A stretch of DNA of 10,255 nt from Bacillota bacterium (lineage in GTDB: Bacteria > Bacillota > Clostridia > Oscillospirales > Ruminococcaceae), in the NCBI GenBank assembly GCA_023395435.1, contig JAEWZG010000135.1, positions 1 to 10,255 on the forward strand, given 5' to 3'. The notes under the pieces were generated by a model. That model ran no database searches, was not told the origin of the DNA, and saw only the letters and a list, made by a program, of their open reading frames with translations. Positions 1-6,148 of this stretch are shown here, piece by piece. Made by a program: the position numbers and the translations under genes. Numbering within the stretch: position 1 is the stretch's first letter; the number at the start of each line of letters is the position of its first letter.

Positions 1-24
1 ATATTCTGGTGGAATCACTCCTGA

Positions 25-72
25 CTAATTAATTTTTCTCAACTCCAGTAAGCTTGATAAATTAACATTCAA
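25..72 (-). CDS. Possible 15-residue leader peptide, TTG start
   Basis: A TTG codon 8 nt after the GGGAG at 81-85 opens 15 codons (NVNLSSLLELRKIN after the start) and ends in TAG at 25-27. The next box (AGGAG at 18-22) begins just after this stop, an arrangement that would allow translational coupling to whatever starts further left. An overlapping ATG reading at 66-68 gives only nine residues and has less favourable spacing. This is a weak call, resting on start-site spacing and position alone. Confidence 0.2.
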   Translation of the reverse strand: MNVNLSSLLELRKIN

Positions 73-430
73 AAGCATCACTCCCAATCGTATTATTGAG
101 ATTTAATTGATTAATTGTTCCGAATACAGTTGATTAAATATTCTGGTCTTTACTTAATTTATAGACACATTAAATAACAATTCGGAATCTTAAATTTTAC
201 TTCATTGGAACCACCTTTTCATTAGATATTGGAAGTTTTAAATGACTAATGCTGCATAGGACTCACCCTCATAATAAATTTTGTAATCTTCCATTAATTT
301 CTAACGATTACCCATCGGACTCGCTCCTAACTAAATTTTGTCGTCCTTCGAGCCCCTTGTTGATTCACAACCTATAATGTATAAACACATTTAGTTGAAA
401 CTTTGATGATCATTGATCATACGATTGTTT

Positions 431-496
431 CTAATACTCAAAAGTTGTGCAAACCCTCAAGGATGCTCGGATCTGCTGCGTTTCTGTAGTATCCAT
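431..496 (-). CDS. Possible 21-residue leader peptide
   Basis: An ATG lies 8 nt after a GGGAG core in the first box of the leftward transcript and opens 21 codons before a TAG stop. The peptide begins MDTTETQQIR and ends CTTFEY. It has no signal peptide, no membrane segment and no run of identical codons that would mark a classical amino-acid attenuator. It is the longest of the short ORFs that follow the repeated boxes; the others read MGNR, MQH, MK and a TTG-started 15-mer. Initiation context is good, but the ORF is too short for coding statistics, so translation is only a possibility. It may instead be an incidental reading of a structured RNA. Confidence 0.25.
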   Translation of the reverse strand: MDTTETQQIRASLRVCTTFEY

Positions 497-596
497 TGGA
501 CTCGCTCCCTTTCTTTTAAATTAAGACCAGAAATGATTTAACCTATGTGTTATTCTTTTCTTTGTCTTTATAAGGATTTTGTTTTTCCTTGTCTAT

Positions 597-625
597 AATA
601 TACCACACCATTTGGTCAATGTCAA
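597..625 (-). promoter_or_regulatory. Strong leftward sigma-A promoter
   Basis: On the minus strand, TTGACA (620-625) is followed by a 17-base spacer and TATATT (597-602), with an extended -10 TG one base upstream of the hexamer. This is close to the vegetative consensus, and the start site should fall near 590. It is arranged back-to-back with the DUF1292 promoter. Such a strong promoter in front of more than 590 nt without a gene suggests an abundant RNA or a long regulatory leader. Confidence 0.8.
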
Positions 626-683
626 TAGTTTTTTTCAAAATTATTTAAAAAAGTTGTACATTTTATATTTAACAATATAAATA

Positions 684-712
684 TTGACTTATTTATTTTT
701 TATGGGTATAAT
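684..712 (+). promoter_or_regulatory. Sigma-A promoter of the DUF1292 gene
   Basis: TTGACT (684-689), a 17-base spacer and a perfect TATAAT (707-712) lie upstream of the DUF1292 gene. The start site should be near 719, leaving a leader of about 32 nt that contains GGAGGG at 739-744. Confidence 0.8.
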
Positions 713-750
713 ATTAATGTTGCACAGAAAAAATTACTGGAGGGCTGATT

Positions 751-1107
751 ATGTCAGAAGAATTAGATTACACACCTGATTTATACACTTTAGTTGATGA
801 AGAAGGTAAAGAGCAAACTTTTGAAATGCTCGATGCACTTGAATGCGATGGAGAGAGATATTTTGCTCTTGTTCCATACAGTGAGAACCCTGACGAGCTC
901 CTTGAATCTGACGGAGACCTTGTTATTCTTAAATCACAGATTGAAGGCGATGAAGAAATTCTTGCTTCTATTGATGACGATGCTGAATTTGACAAAATCG
1001 GCGCTATGTTCATGAAGAGAATTGAAGAAATGTTCGAAGATTGCGGTTGCGAAGGTGATTGCGATTGTGACGATGAAGGCTGCGACTGTGGCTGTCACCA
1101 CGAATAA
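751..1107 (+). CDS. DUF1292 family protein with cysteine-rich tail
   Basis: A 118-residue acidic protein of the DUF1292 (YrzB-like) family, whose biochemical function is not established. The family core spans roughly residues 8-96: YTLVDEEGKEQTFEML, then a DGERYFALVPY strand and a DLVILK strand. Beyond the core, residues 98-117 form an unusual tail with seven cysteines (98, 100, 104, 106, 111, 113, 115), interleaved acidic residues and a final His-His. This tail could bind metal, which is inference from composition. The start is fixed by GGAGGG six bases upstream and by a consensus promoter. In Bacillus subtilis yrzB sits beside yrrK (ruvX) and yrzL; here ruvX is about 1.2 kb away on the opposite strand, so the local association is only partly kept. 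No terminator is visible before the RNA gene downstream. Confidence 0.88.
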   Translation: MSEELDYTPDLYTLVDEEGKEQTFEMLDALECDGERYFALVPYSENPDELLESDGDLVILKSQIEGDEEILASIDDDAEFDKIGAMFMKRIEEMFEDCGCEGDCDCDDEGCDCGCHHE

Positions 1108-1127
1108 AACATAGGATTAAGTTTCCA

Positions 1128-1156
1128 TTGATTTTATAATATTGCAGTGATATAAT
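1128..1156 (+). promoter_or_regulatory. Extended -10 promoter of the structured RNA
   Basis: TTGATT (1128-1133), a 17-base spacer, and TATAAT (1151-1156) preceded by the extended -10 TG at 1148-1149. The predicted start is near 1163, just ahead of the structured RNA. This independent promoter lies only 20 bases past the DUF1292 stop codon and shows that the RNA is its own transcription unit. Confidence 0.75.
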
Positions 1157-1162
1157 TAAGTC

Positions 1163-1356
1163 ATAGAAAAACTTTCTGCCTTGTACGATCAAGCATAGTT
1201 CATATAATCCAACACTCTTTAAACGGGATTCAGACTCTGGAATGGATTGCAGACCTCCCACCATTTGGTGGACGAAGGGAGCGTGAAAACTTCAGGCTGT
1301 TTTACCCACCCTGCCTTGTGCGGGTTTTATATACTATGCGACGGCAAGGTGGTATA
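1163..1356 (+). ncRNA. ssrS: Probable 6S RNA
   Basis: A ~190-nt noncoding RNA with its own promoter and terminator. The two ends pair in register: 1176-1183 with 1345-1352, then 1193-1199 with 1333-1339 (a perfect GCATAGT helix), then 1202-1207 with 1327-1332. A 3'-side hairpin (1310-1314 with 1320-1324) borders what would be a central bubble. The apical part holds a CCACC/GGTGG hairpin (1258-1271), a GAAG/CTTC hairpin (1274-1293) and a supporting helix (1250-1256 with 1294-1299). A long rod with a central bubble, of this length, is the architecture of 6S RNA, which binds the housekeeping RNA polymerase holoenzyme and damps transcription in stationary phase. Identification rests on architecture rather than on a covariance-model hit, so another RNA class remains possible. 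The 3' end is approximate. Confidence 0.65.
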
Positions 1357-1367
1357 CATAAAAAATT

Positions 1368-1400
1368 AGCACTCTGATTTTATCAGGGTGCTTTTTGTTT
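1368..1400 (+). terminator. Rho-independent terminator of the structured RNA
   Basis: A ten-base-pair stem (AGCACTCTGA at 1368-1377 with TCAGGGTGCT at 1383-1392, one G-U pair) with a five-base loop is followed by a T-rich run. It ends the RNA gene and would also stop read-through from the DUF1292 gene. Confidence 0.85.
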
Positions 1401-1614
1401 TTGTATTTTTATGTTTTATATGGAAATGGTGTTAATAATTTATTTTTTTCTGTGAGTTTTGCGGTCGTCATTATATCCTTCACATATTATTACTGATTAT
1501 GAATTAAGAATATCAGTAAAGTTAAATCCAATTACGAAATTACCTTAATAGTTTTCTATCCTGAATATATATTTTTTCTTTACAGATACTAATTAAAAAC
1601 GTTCTGGAGATTAA

Positions 1615-1965
1615 ATGAAAAAATTTTATCTATATTTACTCGGCCTTGTCACTGGGATTTTAAATGGTATATTCGGTTCAGGTGGAGGAATGATTGTTGT
1701 TCCACTTCTTGAAAAAGCAGAAATTGAACCCCATAAGGCACATGCTACTTCTATTGCAATAATCCTTCCATTAAGCATTGTTACAACAATATTGTACCTT
1801 AAAAGCGGAAGCTTTCAATTCAGCGACGCTTTAAAATTCATCCCAGGTGGAATAGCAGGAGCATTTCTTGGATGCATGTTACTTAAGAAAATTCCGACAA
1901 AGCTTTTGAAGAGAGTTTTTGGTGCTATAATGATTTTTTCAGGGGTAAGGATGTTGCTCAGATGA
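1615..1965 (+). CDS. TauE/SafE family membrane protein, N-terminal half
   Basis: A 116-residue membrane protein matching one repeat of the TauE/SafE (formerly DUF81) family, whose usual members are about 250 residues with two such repeats. The glycine-rich family signature is clear at residues 14-31 (GILNGIFGSGGGMIVVPL), followed by KAHATS around 41-46. Hydrophobic segments lie near 4-23, 46-62, 76-92 and 100-115. GGAG at 1606-1609 supports the start. The TGA stop overlaps the ATG of the next gene (ATGA), so the two halves are probably translated together and assemble as one transporter. Family members export sulfite, sulfoacetate or related organic anions, but the substrate here cannot be read from sequence. 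No clear promoter was found in the 214 bases upstream. Confidence 0.85.
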   Translation: MKKFYLYLLGLVTGILNGIFGSGGGMIVVPLLEKAEIEPHKAHATSIAIILPLSIVTTILYLKSGSFQFSDALKFIPGGIAGAFLGCMLLKKIPTKLLKRVFGAIMIFSGVRMLLR

Positions 1966-2321
1966 ATTTTATAGTCATACTTATTGTCTCCTTCCTAACG
2001 GGAATATTCGCTTCAATGGGACTTGGTGGTGGAATGGTGCTGATAATTTACTTATCAGCTTTTGCAGGAGTTAATCAGTTATCCGCCCAAGGGATAAACC
2101 TTATTTTTTTCATACCTATTGCGATAATCTCGCTAATTATTCACACAAAAAATAAGCTTATAGAATGGAAAAAAATCGCCCCGCCTATTATTTGCGGAAC
2201 GATTGGAGTTTTTATCGGAAGCCATCTGGCAAACAAACTTGGCTCAGATATACTGTCAAAGCTTTTTGCAGTCTTTTTGATTATTATAGGGATAAGAGAG
2301 CTTTTTGCTAAGACTGATTAG
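1962..2321 (+). CDS. TauE/SafE family membrane protein, C-terminal half
   Basis: A 119-residue partner of the preceding gene, corresponding to the second TauE/SafE repeat. It repeats the signature as GIFASMGLGGGMVLIIYLSA (residues 14-33) and has about four hydrophobic segments (2-20, 43-62, 73-92, 98-115). It begins within the stop codon of the first half (ATGA, four-base overlap), so translation is likely coupled. The reading frames are intact and the second ORF starts with its own Met, so this looks like a functional split or half-size transporter pair rather than a fresh frameshift, though a sequencing error at the junction cannot be excluded. The 3' end overlaps the convergent ruvX gene by 14 bases, and no terminator separates them. 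Confidence 0.85.
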   Translation: MNFIVILIVSFLTGIFASMGLGGGMVLIIYLSAFAGVNQLSAQGINLIFFIPIAIISLIIHTKNKLIEWKKIAPPIICGTIGVFIGSHLANKLGSDILSKLFAVFLIIIGIRELFAKTD

Positions 2322-2736
2322 CCTTAGTTTTTCTGTATCCTAAATAGCTTTCGAGGATAATAGTCGCCGCAACAGCATCAACTACAGCCTTACGCTTCTT
2401 CCCTCTCGTGTTGGTTTCATTTAAAATATTATGTGCAGAAACTGTTGTGCTTCGCTCGTCCCATAGTTCAACAGGCATATCAACAAGTGCTTTGAGCTTT
2501 TCAGCAAACAAGGCGCATTTTTCTGCCCTTGGGCCGATTGTTCCATTCATATTCTTTGGGTAGCCTACAACGATGCCTTCAGCTTCAAGCTCCTTTGCCT
2601 TATCAGCAACCTTCTGAACACAATTTTCAAAGTTACGCTCATGAATTACGCCAGCAGGAGAAGCAAGAAATTCAGTTTTGTCGCATACTGCAAGTCCCGT
2701 TCTTGCATCGCCGAAGTCGACAGCCAATATTTTCAT
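2308..2736 (-). CDS. ruvX: Putative pre-16S rRNA nuclease / Holliday junction resolvase RuvX (YqgF)
   Basis: A 142-residue RuvX/YqgF family protein, the usual family length. These RNase H-fold nucleases mature the 5' end of 16S rRNA and were earlier described as Holliday junction resolvases. The N-terminal MKILAVDFGDARTGLAV carries the first catalytic Asp (D7). GYPKNMNGTIGPRA follows at 58-71, WDERSTT at 92-98 (D93), and KAVVDAVAATIIL at 116-128 (D120). A longer reading starts at 2781, but its extra 15 residues (rich in Arg, overlapping the upstream gene) are not family-like. The chosen ATG has AAGGAG at the right distance, so 2736 is preferred. It is the last gene of the leftward operon, 16 bases after the histidine phosphatase, and runs into the second TauE/SafE half. 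Confidence 0.9.
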   Translation of the reverse strand: MKILAVDFGDARTGLAVCDKTEFLASPAGVIHERNFENCVQKVADKAKELEAEGIVVGYPKNMNGTIGPRAEKCALFAEKLKALVDMPVELWDERSTTVSAHNILNETNTRGKKRKAVVDAVAATIILESYLGYRKTKANQS

Positions 2737-2752
2737 TATGTTTCTCCTTCTG

Positions 2753-3406
2753 CTATTTCTTCCACCAGTCCTGATATGCAATAGTCAAATTCTTTTCATC
2801 AAGATGACTTGCATCATTCTGATAAATTATACTTGGATTAAGGTCATCATCAAATATAAGCTTGCATACTCCGGTATTTTCGCACCAGTCAAGAGTACTA
2901 AGCTCTTCAAAATTCACTTTATTTGCAAAGCAAAGAAAATTTCTTATTGCACAACCGTGTGATACAATTGCAACTGTCTTATCCTTGTTAGCCTGAACAA
3001 TTTCAAGCACAGAGGTTTTCATTCTGTCATAAACCTCACGCATACTCTCGCCTTGTTCAATTTCAAACTTATGGTGATGATTAAGCCATAAGTCGTGAGC
3101 CTTTGGGAAAAGTTCAGCAAGTTCCTCCCAAAGCTGACCTTCAAACAATCCGCCATTGATTTCCATAAGTCCGTCAACCTTATTAATCTCAAGGTTATGA
3201 TATTTGTTGACAGCCTTTGCTGTTTCAATAGTTCTGATAAGTGGGCTTGAATAAACAGCGTCAAGCTTTATATCCTTAAAGCGTTCAGAAAGAGCGTTAA
3301 GCTGTGTGTAGCCTTTTTCGGTTACTCCGCAGTCAATTCTCCCCTGAAACACTCTTGATATATTACCTTCTGCCTCTGCGTGTCTTACTAAATATACTGT
3401 GGTCAT
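2753..3406 (-). CDS. Histidine phosphatase family protein
   Basis: A 217-residue member of the histidine phosphatase (phosphoglycerate mutase-like) superfamily. The catalytic signature LVRHAEAEGN lies at residues 6-15 with phospho-acceptor His9. YSSPLIRTIETA at 52-63 supplies Arg58, MEINGG at 81-86 the likely acid Glu82, and VSHGCAIRNFL at 148-158 the second His150. All core residues are present, so the enzyme should be active. The substrate is unknown; relatives annotated as cofactor-dependent phosphoglycerate mutase, alpha-ribazole phosphatase or broad phosphatases share this fold, and length alone does not decide. It lies between pyrD (18 bases upstream) and ruvX in the operon. No cobalamin gene is nearby to favour a CobC role. 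Confidence 0.85.
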   Translation of the reverse strand: MTTVYLVRHAEAEGNISRVFQGRIDCGVTEKGYTQLNALSERFKDIKLDAVYSSPLIRTIETAKAVNKYHNLEINKVDGLMEINGGLFEGQLWEELAELFPKAHDLWLNHHHKFEIEQGESMREVYDRMKTSVLEIVQANKDKTVAIVSHGCAIRNFLCFANKVNFEELSTLDWCENTGVCKLIFDDDLNPSIIYQNDASHLDEKNLTIAYQDWWKK

Positions 3407-3424
3407 ATTTTCATTCCTTTGTCT

Positions 3425-4336
3425 TTACCAAGGCTGAACCTTGCCTGTTAATTCTGATAATTTTTCTATCTTCTTATCGTCGAGGTACTTGTTAAGTCCG
3501 TCGATTATTTCAAGCGGTGCATAAGGATTTGTGAAGATTGCAGCACCGACTTGAATTGCGCTTGCGCCAGCAAGAATCATTTCTACGGCATCCTCCCATG
3601 TTGAAATTCCGCCCATTCCTATAACAGGAATTTTAACTGCATTCGCAACCTGCCATACCATTCTTACGGCAACAGGGAAAACCGCCGGGCCTGAAAGTCC
3701 ACCGACATTGTTCTTTAAAATAGGTCTGCGGGAGTTTATATCAATTTTCATTCCGAGGAGAGTGTTTATGAGTGAAACGCTATCAGCACCCTCAGCCTCA
3801 ACAGCTTTTGCTATGGAAGCAATGTCAGTTACATTAGGGGAAAGCTTTACAATAAGTGGCTTTTTTGTAGCAGAACGAACTTGTTTTGTTATACCTGCTG
3901 CACCCTCACAGGTTGTACCAAATGCAACTCCGCCTTCTTTTACATTCGGGCAGGATATATTAAGCTCAATCATATCGACATCAGTTGGATCAAGCTTTCT
4001 TGCAATTTCAACACATTCATCTATAGTTGAACCTGCTATATTTGAAATAATAACAGTATCCTTCGTCTTAAGGTTTGGCAACTCAAGCTTTATAAAATGA
4101 TCAATTCCAGGATTCTGAAGTCCGACAGAATTAAGCATTCCTGCTGGAGTTTCAGCAATACGAGGTACTGGATTACCTGGGCGTTTTGTTATTGTTGTAC
4201 CTTTTACACTTATTCCGCCAAGCTTTGAAAGTGGATAGAAACGTTCGTATTCTCTTCCGTAACCGAAAGCACCTGATGCAGGGATAACAGGGTTCTTGAA
4301 TTCAACACCTGCAATTTTAACAGATAAATCAGCCAT
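3425..4336 (-). CDS. pyrD: Dihydroorotate dehydrogenase, type 1B catalytic subunit
   Basis: The 303-residue FMN subunit of class 1B dihydroorotate dehydrogenase, which oxidises dihydroorotate to orotate in UMP synthesis and passes electrons through PyrK to NAD+. Visible features are PASGAFGYG (19-27), GGISVKGTT with Lys45 (40-48), NSVGLQNPG (69-77), and NISCPN with the catalytic Cys129 that marks class 1 enzymes. Further on come KLSPNVTDI (164-172), NTLLGM (191-196), GGLSGPA (212-218) and the phosphate-binding GMGGI (240-244). Its ATG overlaps the pyrK stop by one base (TAATG), with AGGAGG ten bases upstream. The tight coupling to pyrK fits the heterotetrameric PyrD2-PyrK2 enzyme of Firmicutes. 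Confidence 0.96.
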   Translation of the reverse strand: MADLSVKIAGVEFKNPVIPASGAFGYGREYERFYPLSKLGGISVKGTTITKRPGNPVPRIAETPAGMLNSVGLQNPGIDHFIKLELPNLKTKDTVIISNIAGSTIDECVEIARKLDPTDVDMIELNISCPNVKEGGVAFGTTCEGAAGITKQVRSATKKPLIVKLSPNVTDIASIAKAVEAEGADSVSLINTLLGMKIDINSRRPILKNNVGGLSGPAVFPVAVRMVWQVANAVKIPVIGMGGISTWEDAVEMILAGASAIQVGAAIFTNPYAPLEIIDGLNKYLDDKKIEKLSELTGKVQPW

Positions 4337-5109
4337 TACCAGATAACCTCCTTACTGTTAAACACCGGACCGTCCTGACAAACATGAGCCATATATTCTT
4401 CGCCATTTCTGACAGTTTTGCAAGCACATACAAGACAAGCACCAACACCACAGCCCATTCTCTCTTCAAGTGATACCTGAGTTTCAATTTCATTTTCATC
4501 AGCGATAGCAACAATTGCTTTGAGCATTGGATGAGGTCCACAGGCATATATCATATCTGGCTTTTCATTAGCTATATATTCTTTTAAAGCTTCAGTAACA
4601 AAGCCCTTTTTGCCGGCTGTTCCATCATCTGTGCAAAGAATTGTGTTTGCACCAGTATCTTCAAAATCCTTTTGAAGAATTGCTATTGAAGCATTCCTGA
4701 AGCCGCTTATCATAGTAGAATTCTTCCCATAATATTCACAAAGAGCAAGCATTGGAGGAGTTCCTATTCCACCGCCGATACACACAACCTTTTTCTCTTT
4801 ATCAAGAAGTTTAAAACCACGACCACCGAGAGGTCCGACCATATCAATAATTTCATTGACATTCTTCTTTGCAATTTCTTTGGTACCTTTACCTCTTACC
4901 TCAAAGACAATGCGGATTGTTCCCTTTTCCTTATCAATTGAAGCAATGGAAATAGGTCTTCTGAGTGTATGTCCGTCAGCCAGAATATGAACAAACTGCC
5001 CAGGTACTGCAATTTCAGCAATTTCCTTGCAGAGGATTGTCATATCATACATTCCCTTTGCTATTGATATTTTATTGATAATTGGATACTTGCCCTGAGT
5101 GTATCTCAT
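4336..5109 (-). CDS. pyrK: Dihydroorotate dehydrogenase electron transfer subunit
   Basis: A 257-residue FAD/[2Fe-2S] protein that moves electrons from PyrD's FMN to NAD+. In order: a ferredoxin-reductase-like FAD domain with RRPISI (50-55); a nucleotide-binding domain starting at VCIGGGIGTPPML (109-121) with ACGPHPML (189-196) near its end; and a C-terminal iron-sulfur segment. The four cluster cysteines are C220, C225, C228 and C244, in the Cx4C-x2C-x15C spacing of PyrK, with an extra C230. The start has GAGGTG six bases upstream, and the gap from pyrF is 26 bases. The stop overlaps the pyrD start, so the two subunits should be made in matched amounts. Confidence 0.95.
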   Translation of the reverse strand: MRYTQGKYPIINKISIAKGMYDMTILCKEIAEIAVPGQFVHILADGHTLRRPISIASIDKEKGTIRIVFEVRGKGTKEIAKKNVNEIIDMVGPLGGRGFKLLDKEKKVVCIGGGIGTPPMLALCEYYGKNSTMISGFRNASIAILQKDFEDTGANTILCTDDGTAGKKGFVTEALKEYIANEKPDMIYACGPHPMLKAIVAIADENEIETQVSLEERMGCGVGACLVCACKTVRNGEEYMAHVCQDGPVFNSKEVIW

Positions 5110-5135
5110 TTTTTCACCTCAAGTTTTCTATAAAA

Positions 5136-6065
5136 TTATAATGTAATTTTCTTAACATATGTCATAATGTCTTTTTTCATTCTGATAACTTCACGGAGAG
5201 CTGCTGCTGCGAATTCCTTTTGGTCACAGCCTTCCTTCTGATAAGCGCACATTACTGCTCTTGAAGAATTAACAATTGCACCGAGTCCGTTTTTATCGAA
5301 TGCCTTAGCAACGCCTTCTGCTCCGCCACCCTGGGCACCATAGCCTGGTACTAAGAAGAAGGTATGTGGCAAGGCTTTTCGCATTTCTTCAAGCTGTTCT
5401 GGATATGTTGCACCAACAACTGCACCAACAGAAGAATATCCATATTTGCCCATTGCCTGTGCTCCCCATTCCTCGCACATATCGCCCATTACGCCATAAA
5501 CAGTCTTATCACCGATAAGCTTGTCCTGTAATTCGCCAGAAGATTTATTTGAAGTCTTAACAAGTACAAATATACCCTTGTCATACTCATTACAAGCATT
5601 TATTAGTGGAGAAATTCCATCAGTTCCAAGATAGCCGTTTACTGTGAGAGCATCTGCACCGAAAGCCTCAAAGGAATTGTTCTGAATTTTAGTTAGACCA
5701 AGGTAAGCTGTTGTATAAGCTTCCATAGTAGCACCAATGTCATTTCTCTTTCCATCAACCATAACAAACATGCCTTTTTCCTTTGCATATTCTATGGTCT
5801 TATAAAGAACCTTTACACCTTCATAGCCATACATCTCATAGTATGCTGACTGTGGTTTAATAGCTGGAACAACATCAGAAATTGCATCAATTATTTCACG
5901 GTTGAAGCATCCGATTGCTCTTGCTGCACCTTTTAAGGTTTCACCATACTTTAAGAAATATTTCTGCTTGATAAATTCAGGCACATAATCAATCTTCGGG
6001 TCAAGCCCTACTACTGTTGGATTTTGTGTTTCAGCAATTTTTTCAATTAGTCTGTTGAATGACAT
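5136..6065 (-). CDS. pyrF: Orotidine 5'-phosphate decarboxylase, long (type 2) form
   Basis: A 309-residue OMP decarboxylase that makes UMP from OMP, the last step of the pathway. The length and the sequence TVVGLDPKIDYVP at 17-29 place it in the longer type 2 subfamily rather than the ~230-residue form of Bacillus. The active-site loop VMVDGKRNDIG (101-111) holds the Asp-x-Lys-x-x-Asp catalytic set, Lys70 in AIKPQ contributes to the site, and LVPGYGAQGGG near the C-terminus is the phosphate-binding region. AAAGGAG seven bases before the ATG supports the start. The zinc-ribbon gene ends 83 bases upstream, the largest gap inside this operon. Confidence 0.95.
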   Translation of the reverse strand: MSFNRLIEKIAETQNPTVVGLDPKIDYVPEFIKQKYFLKYGETLKGAARAIGCFNREIIDAISDVVPAIKPQSAYYEMYGYEGVKVLYKTIEYAKEKGMFVMVDGKRNDIGATMEAYTTAYLGLTKIQNNSFEAFGADALTVNGYLGTDGISPLINACNEYDKGIFVLVKTSNKSSGELQDKLIGDKTVYGVMGDMCEEWGAQAMGKYGYSSVGAVVGATYPEQLEEMRKALPHTFFLVPGYGAQGGGAEGVAKAFDKNGLGAIVNSSRAVMCAYQKEGCDQKEFAAAALREVIRMKKDIMTYVKKITL

Positions 6066-6148
6066 CTGATTTCTCCTTTAAAATATTATTTGAACTGACT
6101 TTTAATTTATGTAAATAATAGTATTGTATTTAAGACATAAGTTTCTTT

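Larger units (their letters stand above)
11..510 (-). repeat. Six degenerate GGAGYGAGTCC boxes
   Basis: Boxes on the minus strand lie at about 498-510, 317-328, 259-270, 207-219, 74-86 and 11-22. The consensus is RRGGAGYGAGTCCNATG. In the copies at 498-510, 317-328 and 259-270 the purine-rich core sits exactly 8 nt before an ATG. The copy at 74-86 sits 8 nt before a TTG, the copy at 207-219 sits 7 nt before an ATG, and the leftmost copy has no start at that distance. Two copies also share an upstream AAAATTTA block, so the similarity extends beyond a ribosome binding site. Spacing is irregular (roughly 50 to 180 bases), which excludes a CRISPR array. Confidence 0.6.
1..590 (-). other. Long leftward leader or noncoding transcript with repeated start-site boxes
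   Basis: This 590-base stretch has no conventional gene on either strand. A strong leftward promoter (597-625) would transcribe all of it and run off the window. Read on the minus strand, it contains a 5' hairpin (arms 586-590 and 572-576), a short palindromic hairpin at 406-420, and six degenerate copies of a GGAGYGAGTCC box. Very short ORFs follow most of the boxes. A perfect 10-base complementarity (141-150 with 523-532) could form a long-range helix. It could be the 5' leader of a gene beyond the left edge, a large structured RNA, or a decayed coding region. I do not recognise a known Rfam class. The transcript is well supported by the promoter; its role is not known. Confidence 0.5.

Noticed and set aside
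207..219. T-box-like GGTGGTTCC
   Set aside because: It is one diverged copy of the local repeat. No specifier stem, no full T-box sequence and no terminator are present.
1..590. CRISPR array or regular tandem repeats on the left
   Set aside because: The boxes are degenerate, differ in length and are spaced irregularly from about 50 to 180 bases.
1010..1264. 84-residue minus-strand ORF across the RNA gene
   Set aside because: It has no ribosome binding site, overlaps the DUF1292 3' end and the structured RNA, and its sequence resembles no protein.
1960..1966. Recent frameshift breaking a single TauE/SafE gene
   Set aside because: The second half has its own ATG in an ATGA coupling arrangement, and each half has a complete family signature. 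Not fully excluded without read data.
2737..2781. Longer ruvX start
   Set aside because: The extra residues overlap the upstream gene, are unlike the family, and the inner ATG has the AAGGAG site.
3708..4100. 130-residue plus-strand ORF within pyrD
   Set aside because: It lies wholly opposite a well-supported catalytic gene and is a low-complexity shadow of it.
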